In this document: positions 1 through 10,279 of the stretch, in pieces | How the letters are laid out: each line of letters starts with the position of its first letter | How positions within the stretch are numbered: the first letter of the stretch is position 1 | Origin: Kalaharituber pfeilii | Lineage: Eukaryota; Ascomycota; Pezizomycetes; Pezizales; Pezizaceae | Reading direction: 5' to 3' | Assembly: GCA_015179045.1 (NCBI GenBank) | Contig: WHUZ01000031.1 | Location: 496,001-560,000, forward strand | Length of the DNA stretch: 64,000 nt | The notes under the pieces: model-generated | What the model saw: the letters and a program-made list of their open reading frames with translations, nothing else | Database searches by the model: none | Told to the model about the DNA's origin: nothing | Position numbers and translations under genes: made by a program

Positions 1-2016
1 CTCCTCTCCATCATCCGCCCTGACCACCGGCATTCTCGGCCACACCAGCGCCTGCGTTGCCATCTCCCTGACCCTGATGTCCCCATTATTCCCCCCAGCC
101 GCGCCAACCCCCTGCCCTGCCCCAACGAGGTGCGTCACCAAGCTCGCCTTCACCCATCCCGCGGGCCACAGCACGCTCGCAAGCATCATTTCCTGATTCC
201 CTGTCATGACTGCGAGCCTATCGATCTTGGTCCGGAGTTCCGACGGGATATGCGTTGAGGAGGCGAGAAGGGTTGTGAGGAGGGCGCTGGGAATGTTGGG
301 GTGCGGGGATGTTGGGAACGGGTTTGAGTTGGAGATGATGCTGGTGGATTGCGTCTGCAAAAGTGCGTCGGCGAGGGTGCTTGGGTTTGTGTTGATCGTG
401 TTGGAGGATGGGGTGGTGTTGGTCTTGTGCTTTTTGCGTTTGTTGCCGTGGTGCACGGTGCCCTGCGCCGTTTTTTCTGAAGCTGCACTTGCGACAAGCG
501 CGGCACGGTCGTCGGATAGCCCGCCAAAGGCCGCAGCTATGTCCTCGCATGCCCCGTCGGCGATTTTCATCACCTTTTTCATTATGGCGTGGGTACGTGG
601 TATTCCGCGTCCGCAGAGTCGAAGTAGAGTGTCGAGGAGTACGTACCCCGCGGTTCTGACCTCGATGTTTGCTGCTGCGGAGATACCGTCCCACGACCAG
701 ACGACTTGTTCTAATGTCTGCATTGCGACGGGGACAAAGAGACCGGAAAGGCGGCGCACGATGGTGTCGAGGAGATTCAAGGTTGCGGTGTGCAGGGCTG
801 GTAGGCGGGCGAAGAGAGTATCCCGGGACGAGGTGGGGTGAATCGGGTTCGGTGACGAGGTGCAGGAGGAGACGGAGAGGATGCGCCGGGTTAGGAGGAG
901 GATGTGGCCTAGGGGTGCTGTGACCGGGGCTGAAGTTGGGAGTGAGAAGAATGTGGATATGATGTGGAGGAAGAGAAGTGCACGGTCAAGAGTGGTGGAT
1001 GGGGAAGGTGGGGGGAAAGAGAGGGAGAAGTCGGAGGGTGAGAGGGTGCCGCGGAGTGCCGGGTCCTCGAGGATCGGCGCAAAGACGTCATCAAGGACGG
1101 CGTGTGTGTCAGAGAGAACGCATTTGAGCGTGCGAGACCATTCCGCTGCGACAGCAGAGGCGGTGTTGGTGCGGTCTCCTCCGGCGTCGCCGCTGCGGAC
1201 GGGGGCCGCGCATAGGTGGAGGTTGACGAGCAGTTCCTGGGAGAGGGCGTCGACCTCCGGGGTGCGCGAGTATGGGGGAGGGCGAGGAGGGCGGCCACTA
1301 TCGACCGCGTGCGCTTGACGAAGGGGCGGAAGGTGGTGGGGTGCGCGGAGAGGGTCTGCGCGAGCGCTCTGAGGCAGGCGGGGAGCAGCGCGGGGTCGTC
1401 GGTGATGGCGGGGGCGGAAGGCTGGGCGGAACTGCGGTTCGAGGAGGGCGGAGAGAGGAGGCTCAGGGCGCATTCGAGGTAGGACTTGAGGTTCGGCGAG
1501 GTGATTTCGCGGGCGAGGGAGGGCCTGCAGACGGCGAGGGAGTTGAAGATGCGGGAGAGCGTCGCGAGGGCGAGGACAAGCGTCGGGGTCGGCTCGGGTC
1601 TCTGTGCGGGGCGGACATTAGCTAGACTGCCGGAGGGAGCGGAGCGGCAGAAGGAGATGCGGACGGGGATCTCGTACCCCCAGCAGCGCAAGCACGAGCG
1701 GCGCCCACGTCTTTGCGTGCGCGGCGAGACACTCGCGGCTGCTGCCGACGCACGCCCCGACGAGCGCAGCGCCGGCCCACCTGCCCTGCGGCGCGCGGCT
1801 CTGGAGCAGCGCGGAGACGCGGGCCCGCAGCTTGTGGAGGAGCACGGCAGCGTCCTCGCTGGCGCTGCGGAAGGCGCTCTCGAGGACGGGCGCGGCGTAG
1901 AGGGCGCCGATGTGCGCGGGGAGCGCGGCGGGGAGGGCGTCGTCGGGGACGGCGGTGAGGGCGGCGGCGAGCGCGCGGAGGGGGGCGAGGCCGGCGGCGG
2001 GGGGCGGGGGGGCCAT
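1..2016 (-). CDS. RIX1: Pre-rRNA-processing protein Rix1/Ipi2 (PELP1 family), 3' end outside window
   Basis: Rix1 is the scaffold of the Rix1-Ipi1-Ipi3 complex that acts on pre-60S particles and ITS2 processing in the nucleus. The start is the ATG at 2016 (MAPPPPAAGL). Exon 1 (2016-1678) encodes 113 residues ending WAPLVLALLG. A 76 nt intron (1677-1602, GTACGA...CACAG, phase 0) joins it to RPEPTPTLVLALATLSRIF. This and the following REITSPNLKSYLECAL are typical of the Rix1 N-terminal helical domain. Downstream the frame must change near 1257-1300, giving EVDALSQELLVNLHLCAAP, and it then stays open to base 1. That part includes the family-like LPTSAPVTAPLGHILLLTRR, a basic NKRKKHK stretch that may be a nuclear signal, and NQEMMLASVLWPA. 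The frame change could be a 44 nt GT-AG intron (1300-1257) or an indel. The coding DNA is very GC-rich compared with the rest of the window. It is divergent from the TPR gene. The family is confident; the exon structure after 1320 is not. Confidence 0.83.
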
Positions 2017-2463
2017 TGGGGCGCTGGGCTGCCCGTCTGCTCGCCAATTGCAGCTGCTGTGGTCTCGAGCGCGGTATCGCCGTAGTCTCGTAGCCAGGTA
2101 TCGCCGCACAATTCGCTGGAGGCTCAACCTTGGAAAAAAATACGAAGCTGCCGTCACGTGCGTGTCCCGTGAGCTGAGGCGGTGCGTGTGGCTGGCGCTG
2201 TGGCGGGGCGGCCCTGCGTGGCCGGGCCCCTGCGATGGGGAGGCAGACGGGACTCGCTGGCTCTGCACTCCGCCCCTCGCTCCTCCACCACGTTTCCTGG
2301 CATCGCCGCATTCCGCTGCTCTTGCCCTGCTTCTGCTTCTCTCGAGCTTTCCTTCTCACAGCTCCGTGCCCTACACTCCTCCGCTACCCCCACTCACCCC
2401 CCCTCCCCCAGCCACAGCTTGCTCCCAGCCATAACCCACCACCACCACCACCACCAAAACGCA
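2017..2463. promoter_or_regulatory. Bidirectional promoter between RIX1 and the TPR gene
   Basis: This is the 447 bp gap between two divergent start codons. It contains a CACGTG E-box at 2155-2160 (context GTCACGTGC), a pyrimidine-rich stretch at about 2320-2400 on the TPR-gene side, and a CAC-repeat immediately upstream of the ATG at 2464. Cbf1-type bHLH factors bind RTCACRTG and are linked to ribosome-biogenesis promoters in several ascomycetes. That a factor binds here is inference. Confidence 0.5.
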
Positions 2464-5400
2464 ATGGCAAGCGTACGTGAAGAGGCGGCTCCTCCCCACG
2501 GCTGGCCCCCTAGCCTCCCGGTCCTCCTCCCTTCCCGCCCCATGCACGGCTAACAAAGCTCACCGCTCTTCTCTGTAGGCCAAAGCCACGGCGGCCCTGC
2601 AACTGCTCGACACGGCACGATGTAACGGAGATTGGCCCGAAGTTCCGGCGCTGGTCAAGACGGTGGAGAAACGTGCTCCCGGGAGAAGCTGTACCAAACC
2701 CGAACCTGTTTGAAAATCTCCCTGCACTTTTCCTTTTATTTTGCTTTTATCGGAGTTGTTCATTTTACTACTGTCGCAAGTCATAGCCAATTTACGATCT
2801 TTCTTAGAGAAAAAAAACAATAAACTGTGCACTCTTCCTAACTTACTCGAGATTATGACTTCTCTGGGGGTTGAATCATACAGGCCTAAGCTTAACTGCA
2901 TCCACGGAATACCAAATCCACCTGAAAACCACCGCGTCGCCAAACTTTAGCAGCCCGGAAACCAAAAAATACCTCTCAGACCTGCTCGCCCCGCTAGAGA
3001 AGGAGGTCTCAAAGTACCATCTTCCATTACCGAAGCTTCCCAACCCTGCCGGCGGTGGCCAGCGCGCCGATGTCACCCCCGAAGACATTTTCCAGGCCAA
3101 AGTGACGATTGCCTGGATATATTTTCTCATTGGCGAGCATCACACTGTGCTCGAACAGCTGCCGACCGAGGATGAAACACCGCGGCTCACAGGCGGCGAA
3201 ACCGTCGGGCACGAATACACACGGGTAGCACTCATCAAGGCAATTGTGCTAAGAGGTGGGTGCCAATTGCCACCGAACCAACAGAATTTCGTACTCGGGC
3301 AACGCTACTGACTTTAACCTGCGCGATAGGGCTGGCGTTGGAGTTCACCTGCGGAGACGACCTAGCGAGTGCCCTCCAAGTCTACAAATCAACTACACGG
3401 GTACCACCCCCCTCGATTGGACTCTATTCGGAATGGCGAATCTGGATGGAAAAGGCTCTGGGCCGTTTCGCGTTAGTCGCTCACAAATGCTGGATCGAAG
3501 ACGAGGAACGTGCGCGGTCGCTCAGACGCCGGCGGACAAGCAAGTTTTCCGGGTACTCGCGCGATGAGGATGAGGACGAGGAGCCAGAGGAAGAAGAGGT
3601 TGGCGTTGCGATAGGGGCCACGGTCGACGACTACACGGTTTTATTCGCCTTCCGGTCCTACCACAAGCATCTCAACGCAATACAAGGATATCCCTCTACT
3701 GTGGCAAAGGAAATCGAACGTGGCCAGGTGTACCGACAGTATCTACGGTTCCTTTCCGCACTTCTTGCGAGCGACTTTTACGCCAGGTTCGGCCCGTCGC
3801 GTCAGGGCAGCAGAGGAACAATGAGGAGCTATCCATCCTCGCTCGCCGGAGGGGTGCGGCAGTCGACCAATACTATAGGCGTGGTTGGGGGCGGAGTGGT
3901 GGGAGGAATAGGAATTACAAAAGACGAATTGAAAGATGAGATACGGTCAATTCAGGGAATATACGAGAACTATTTCACGCAGACGACAAGCTTCCCCAAG
4001 GCCGATGAGGTGCACTTGGAGGTGCTCGAATGGGTTGATATGGTCATGCAAAATTGGAAACGGATGGGTGCCACTGTGGAAGATGCTGCAACAGTCAAAG
4101 ATGTGGGAGCCATTAACCCCCTCCCCTGACGCGCGATTTACTCTTGATGCTAATCTATATTTCATCTAGATATTATATCGCGCCGCCGGCAAAACTTTCC
4201 ACTCACCCCGAATACTTCGCCATTTGTTCACCACTTTGACTGCGGTCGGGAATTTCAAGGAGGCGCTTCTTTCCTTCAACACCTACATAGAATTGGTCAA
4301 CAGAGCCCAGGAAAGGATCTCCAAGGGAGGAGCTGAGAAGGACTTGGACGACGACTCGACCATCATCGTCACTGCCGTAGAAGGCATCCGCGTGATTTGC
4401 AAATATCTCAACAACGGAAAACGAGCGTTGGAGGTTGCTGAGCTGCTGGAGCAATGGCTGGAGGATTGGGGCGTCACTTGCGCTCCTACATCAGGGAACT
4501 CGTCAACGGCGCTTGTCAGACCGCATGACATCGATGAGGAGGGAAGCAAGCCGCATCGTACGTCGGTTGTCCAGCCTGAGATATTGGCCGCTGCTTGGAG
4601 AGGGATAGGGCTGGCAAGGTCGTATTGGGCGCGACAAACCGTGGATGCGGCGAAGAGGCCGGAAATTCAGCATTCGGCTGAGAGGGCGTTCCGAAAGGCG
4701 CTGGAGCACGATGAAGAGGATGTGGAGGCTCTGTATGGGTTGTCGATGGCATTAGCAGAAACGAGAAACATTGATGAGGCGGTGGAGAATATCAAGCAGG
4801 CGTTGATGGTGCTGAGCCATCTCAAGGCGGAAGGAGAAGAACAAGCGGAAGGTCCGGATGAAGAGGAGGTAATTGACAGGGAGTACAGGAGGCTTGCAGT
4901 GCCATTCTGGCATCATCTCGCGCTTTTACTGAGCGCAAATGAGGAGTTTGAAGGGGCTCTAAGGGTATGCGATGCTGCTTTCGAGGAGCTAGGCGGTGAG
5001 GAGAGCCTGAGACGGGCGAATGTGGGTTCTACGGATGCGGTGGAGGCTGGTGATTCAATACGGGATATGATCATGAAGATGGGGCCGGACGAGAAGGAAA
5101 ACATCCTAGAGGTCAAAATGACACAGCTTGCCCTGATCGAGCTCATGGATGGCCCAGACGCCGCGATAAGTATGGCAGATGAGCTGTTGCGGCTGTATCC
5201 TACCCTGTTTTACGCTAGCAACCTAGAAGGGCAAATCAAGAAAGTGGAGGAGGTACGACAGCAGCAAGTGCAAGAGCAGTTGAAGGCGCTGGATCTAAGC
5301 GAAAAGCCGAGCAGGCTAAGGCCGATGTCGCGGTACAGTCGGCTTGGGCGTTCTCACCACAAGAAGCAGGACTCGGCGGTGGCATCGGTGCTGTCGGGGT

Positions 5401-6884
5401 CGACTGTGCGGCCTACAACAAGCGGCTCCACGGTCACGGGGAGGCCAAAGAGCAGCCACGCCGTCAACGCGCCGCAGATCCAGGTCACGGATAACGGAGG
5501 GACGGTGAAGTCGCTGACGGGGAGCCCCACGGGAGGCGAAAACGCGAAGCTGCAGAAGCGGGTCGGGAGAGCAAATAGTGTTTCCGGAGGGACCATTCGG
5601 CGGCGCAAGAGCCTTGGGAGCGTCAAGTCCACCACATCGTCGCAGGGACAAGTGCCGGGGGGGCCAGCAATTCAGACGGACACGAGAAAGGTGCGGAGGT
5701 CGCCGTCGTTGGGGTCCGCTGTGCCAGGGGCTAGAAGCCATCCTCCGGTGCCGCCGCTCCCGCCGAGCGCACCACAGACCCCGACGGCGGCGAGAACGCA
5801 TATATTTCATATGCACAAGCATGTTAAGGGGCCGAACGGGGGAGTGCAGTCGACCGACGCAATTACGGGCGGCGCGGACGACATGTTGTCGACAGCCGGA
5901 GTACCGCTTGGGGAGCCGGCAGCAGCAACAGCGCCGCCGCCACCGCAGAAAAGCATCTCCCGGCGCACGAACCGACTGTTCCCACTGTCCTCTCGTCTGC
6001 GGGAGCCGTGCTTGCCGGAGGAAACGGAGCGGACAAAGTTTCTGTCCTGTCTGCGCAGGGTCTGGCTACTTGTCGCGGGGCTGTACCGGCGCGGGGGCTT
6101 CTTTGACGACGCGCTGCAGGCGATCGACGAGGCGGCTCAGATCAAGACGACGAGCGAGGGCGGGGACGCGGATGTTGCGGCCGAGCGGGGGTACCTGGCG
6201 CTCGCGCAAGGTAAGAAGGAGGAGGCGATGGGCCACTTTGAGTCTGCGCTGGTGTGGGATTGGGAACATGTTGGGGGCACGGTGGGACTGAGTCAGGTGG
6301 TATTGGAGTGGGGTGTGAAAGGAAAGGCGATGGAGAAGGAGAAGAAGGAGAAGAAGGAGAAGGCAAAGATGCAGCAGCAGCAAGGGGAGATCAAGGAGGG
6401 ATGGAGGCCCGCGTCGGTGTACGTGACACCGCTGTCGTCACCTCTGGTGGGTGTGAACAAGCGTGGAACCTTCATGAGCACCGCCACCACTGCGACCACT
6501 TCCCCGCCCCCTCCCCCACCCCTACTACGTACCGCCACTACATCCACCATCCCGCGGTCCTCCTCGCGCGAAGGCCCCTTGGAGCCAGCAGAGGAGGACT
6601 ATGCACCCCTGACGGCGCTGAACCGCGCGTACGGGCTGCTGTCGCAGTTGACAAAGTCAGGCAGGGGGTGGGATTGCTCCGAGGCGTGGTTCGCACTGGC
6701 GAAGAGCTACGAGGCGACGGGGCAGGAGGAGAAGGCGAAGGGCGTGTATTGGTGGTGTGTGGGATTGGAGGAGACGAGGCCCGTCAGGGGGTGGGGAGGG
6801 GTAGGCGGGGATTGGTGTGGGAGGGGGTGGGGGGGAGGGTGGTGTAGGTTGCCAACGTTCGGGGGGAGTGGGAGTGGGGATTGA
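2464..6884 (+). CDS. YPP1: TPR-repeat protein of the Ypp1/TTC7 family (PI4-kinase complex)
   Basis: The protein resembles fungal Ypp1/TTC7, which with Efr3 brings PI4-kinase Stt4 to the plasma membrane. Five exons are read: 2464-2472, 2579-2690, 2884-3255, 3330-4102 and 4170-6884, about 1326 aa. All introns are GT-AG; intron 1 starts GTACGT and has a GCTAAC branch site. The start gives MAS followed by AKATAALQLLDTARCNGDW and then RSCLSLTASTEYQ, a family-like N-terminus. Later segments resemble TPR helices (AERAFRKALEHDEEDVEALYG near residue 590; GGFFDDALQAIDEAAQI near 1070; ALAKSYEATGQEEKAKGVYWW near the end). Residues about 810-1030 are a Ser/Thr/Pro-rich basic linker, probably disordered. 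The last 30 residues are Gly/Trp-rich and may reflect a 3' splice or frame error. The family is well supported; the gene symbol is by analogy. Confidence 0.82.
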
Positions 6885-7196
6885 GGGGATGGTTTATAAC
6901 TTTTTTTTTTTTATTATTATTCACTAGTATACCGTGTTTATGTATATCTTTTTCGTTTTTGTAGTCTCTATTAGTATTGATAACTTTTGATTTTCGTTCG
7001 TACTACAGTAGTCAGTAGTAAGTAGTAAGTAGTGTAGTGTAGTTTATCTTACCGACCTGTCATCTTGACACATAATTAAATAAAAAGAAGATGGGAAGTA
7101 TACATTATATATTCCCAAAAAAAAAAGCCGTGTTAACCCCCCGACGGAAGTTAGTGGTTTTTTTTTTTTTTTTTTTTTGTTTTACTCGAAGTCCAT

Positions 7197-7221
7197 GATA
7201 TATATATATATATATATATAT
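7197..7221. repeat. (TA)n microsatellite
   Basis: Uninterrupted TA dinucleotides, about 12 units. Confidence 0.9.
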
Positions 7222-7598
7222 TTATGAGAAACCCTCTTCCCTCCTCCCTCATCCTCTCCCCTCCCTCCCCCTCCCCCTCCCCCCTCCCCCGCGCGCAGAA
7301 AGGGAAAAAAAAAAAGGACCACATAGTAACCCGGGTATACCCAAAAAAAAGAAAACAAAAAGAAAAAGAAAAAGAAAAACTGAGTCGCCCCGAGGGAGGG
7401 AAAAAAAAAAAAAAAAGAACAACCATCTCCGAAACTCCCTTGACCTTCCATGACAAAAAAAGTCGGTTTGGGGGGAGGGGTAAGCGTGAGTGTGGATGTG
7501 AAGTATTCTGGGTAAGAGGGAAGGGAAGGGAAGGGAGGAAAAGAATGTACAGGTGGTGATGTAGAAGGAGACAGGACAGAGAGGAGGATAAGGAGAGT

Positions 7599-7622
7599 AG
7601 AGAGAGAGAGAGAGAGAGAGAG
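7599..7622. repeat. (AG)n microsatellite with adjoining G-run
   Basis: About 12 AG units followed directly by a G-rich tract to about 7645. Confidence 0.9.
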
Positions 7623-9361
7623 AAGGGGGGGGGGAGGGGGAGGGGTTGTGTGTGCGGGAGTGGAATGCTTAACCTATGGTAGACAAAATGGATACATACC
7701 GAGAGGGACATAGTTTGACTTATCGTGGAAGAAACACAAGGAAGAAAAGTAAAAACAAGGAAACAAAGTTTGAGACGATAACAAAAAAAAAAACCGAGGT
7801 AAAGGAAAACAAGGGAAACAAGGCAAAAAAAAAATAAAAAAAAATAAAAATAACTTCATCGCAAGTCCCGGCCCCCCCCCCACAACAGCCATCGAAATAG
7901 TTGAGTCGTGTTTACGACGACGTGCAGTGGGGACTTTTCGTCGCCGTCCTCGCTAAGGGGGAACCGTGGTTGAAATGGATATCATAGAAGATAAAATCGC
8001 GAAAACTTTTTCCCCATGGTAACATTGATTTCGTGATTTTTTGATATATGACATGTGTAGTTTGTACCCTCTTTCCTACCTCCACCATCACCGCAACCCC
8101 ACCACCACCCACGCCCCGCCCCAACGGTTTGGAAAGGCCAAAAAGAAAAATGTAAGGAAGGAAGGAAAGGAGGAAGGAAAGAATAGAACAAGGAAAAGGG
8201 AATAGACGGACGAGGGAAAAAAGAAAAAAAAAAAAAAAGAGAGCGACATAGAAGGACATGAACGTTTCCAAAAAAAAAAAAAAATAAAATAAAATGAGCG
8301 ACGCGAGGAAACAAGGGAGAAAAAAAAAAAAGAAAAAAAAAAGCCGCTGACTCATAAAAACCCAGCACAAATACCTTCCTTCTGTTGATTATATTATCCC
8401 AAATTTGTCACGCAGTAAAAGAAAAAATCCCTAATCACCCCGCGACAGGAAAAAAAAAAAAAAAAAACAGAAATTATGAAAAAGAAAGCATAGAAGACCG
8501 ACAAAGCTGAGGGTAAAAAAAAAAAAGGAATAGCAAAATCAAGATAGAAAAAAAACGCCTTTGCACCGAACCCAAACCCAACCGACAGACCCAACCGATT
8601 GACCCACAGAAAAAAAAAGAAAAAAATACATATCGCCGCAGAAACGGGAAGAGATCGGAAAAAAAAAAAAAAAAAAATCAGGATTTCTGATATGGCTACG
8701 TAATGTACAAGACCAGTAATTGCAAAGTTGCAAATTGAAATATCAGTTTGTTGGAAAAAAAGCAAAATAAAATGGGTAGCTGCAGTAAAAACCATAAAGC
8801 CTGCCAACGCTCATCTCCCCAAAAACATAAGTATATCGGGTTCCTTGACAAGTTATGAGAAAAATAAACAAAAAAAAAGAAACAAGACAACCGAAATCAA
8901 ATGCAATGCAATTACTATAAGAGGATATAGACCAAAAAAAAAATTCGTACAAGTGCGGCAATATATTACCGGACCGTTGGTTAAAAAAAAAAATGCGGCA
9001 CTGGCTGCAAATGTTTTGTGCTGGCGCAATCGTGGGTCATAACGGGTCATCAATGTAAGAGCGGAGAAACAAAAATGAAATCGTGATGGAATACAGATAT
9101 CCCTTCCTGACAAATGGGGGGGCTCGGAACTCTAACAAACTCCCTTGAACCAGTCTTTTTTCCAGTCTGAGTGGATATCGGGTTTGACCCAGTGGATCCT
9201 CGGTGCTGCTGGACACAACATCGTCAGTGCTATTATTGGTAATGAATGTCAACAAGATGCGCAACGCGATTTCCGGGGACCTAAATCTCCCAGTGCACCA
9301 GACTTCAAGAGTACAGGACGTACTTCTGAAAAACAAAACAGAAAGAAGCTCACGGGAAATA

Positions 9362-9958
9362 CTAACATATACTCTGTTGTGCTTCCCCGTAATAGTATTC
9401 GTCCTCATTAACCATCCCGATGCACCTAAAGTCCAAAGTTGATGGCTTGCGATGACGTCTTGACAAAAACCCATGCGAGGTCTTTGTCACCCGGTGTATC
9501 CTGATGGACCCAAATCGGAGCTCAAACTCAAAAAATTTCGGCACCTTGGCCAATAATTTCTTTGACTTTACAGAGAATGTTGACGACGCCATCGTTCCTA
9601 TTGACACTGGCATGGAATTCATCGAGTCCGCAGAAGGCGTCCGCGCTCGGCGGAAAAGAGGATTTCTGAGGCTCAAAGTCCTGCTCTTCATTCTGAAATA
9701 CGACGTGGTTGAAAAGGCTCGCTTCACGGTGCAGTAGTCGGTGACAATGGTGTGATATGATGTTATTGATTCTAGCGACGTTCGTTCTGCCGCACGGCTG
9801 TGACCTTGAGGTGTGCTAGGATTAAGGATTTCCGGAGATCGTAGTCCAAGATGCTCGGAATCCACGTTGATGTTCGCGGATGAGTTGACGCGGTTGAGAT
9901 AACGAGGTGTTGGTTCAGTCGTCGTTGAAAGTATTCTATCGAGGCCGCTCTTTCTCAT
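9362..9958 (-). CDS. Hypothetical basic Ser/Thr-rich protein
   Basis: I do not recognise this protein. From the ATG at 9958 (MRKSGLDRILSTTTEPTPRY) it runs 198 residues to the stop at 9362. It is rich in Ser, Thr and Arg, has basic clusters (FRMKSRTLSLRNPLFRRAR and GFLSRRHRKPS) and a short acidic/tyrosine end (NEDEYYYGEAQQSIC). There is no signal peptide or membrane segment. The frame stays open upstream of the ATG to 10081 but has no further ATG there, so 9958 is the conservative start. A TATATA at 10273-10278 lies at a plausible promoter distance. Length and codon variety make it better than the random frames nearby, but no homology supports it, and an upstream exon is possible. Confidence 0.42.
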   Translation of the reverse strand: MRKSGLDRILSTTTEPTPRYLNRVNSSANINVDSEHLGLRSPEILNPSTPQGHSRAAERTSLESITSYHTIVTDYCTVKRAFSTTSYFRMKSRTLSLRNPLFRRARTPSADSMNSMPVSIGTMASSTFSVKSKKLLAKVPKFFEFELRFGSIRIHRVTKTSHGFLSRRHRKPSTLDFRCIGMVNEDEYYYGEAQQSIC

Positions 9959-10271
9959 TGTTGGAATGACGTTCGTTAAATACGACGGAGAAAGAGTGTG
10001 GGGGGTGGGCACGAGAGCGAGAGGGGGAGGGAGAAACGGTGCGCCCGTTTCCTGTAGTACCGAGGTTGCAGCAATGAGCAATTGAACGCTAGTTGGACGC
10101 GCGCCCAGCAGCGTGTTCCCGTGGGGAAAGTGTTGGACGATGAGCAGCGCAGTGTTGCGCTGTCCAGGTGGTGGAACGCTGGTTCGGCTGCTCGATAACC
10201 TAAGGTCGCCAGCGAGATCTGCTGCTGCTGTGCGAGTTTGCTGCTTCCCGCGATGCTGCTAACTTGTTCTT

Positions 10272-10279
10272 GTATATAA
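10272..10279 (-). promoter_or_regulatory. Possible TATA box of the 9362-9958 gene
   Basis: On the minus strand this reads GTTATATACA, about 315 nt upstream of the ATG at 9958, which implies a long 5' leader. Position-only evidence. Confidence 0.3.

Larger units (their letters stand above)
6885..9361. other. Convergent intergenic block, purine/A-rich low complexity
   Basis: This lies between two convergent genes. About 7280-8750 is strikingly strand-asymmetric: the plus strand carries many A-runs of 8-20 separated by G/A-rich sequence, so the minus strand yields only Phe-rich spurious frames. T-runs lie at about 6901-6911 and 7155-7178, and C-runs at about 7875. No gene, tRNA or TIR element was recognised. 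Confidence 0.6.

Noticed and set aside
909..2111. Single 400-residue minus-strand frame at the RIX1 locus
   Set aside because: Its first part reads through an intron and its end is a Ser/Pro-rich out-of-frame stretch. The spliced and frame-changed reading matches Rix1 much better.
206..2434. Plus-strand Arg/Gly-rich frames opposite RIX1
   Set aside because: GC-rich antisense shadows of the RIX1 coding strand.
7151..8807. Several minus-strand frames of 130-190 residues rich in Phe, Ser and Leu
   Set aside because: They are translations of poly(A)/purine low-complexity DNA with no domain content.
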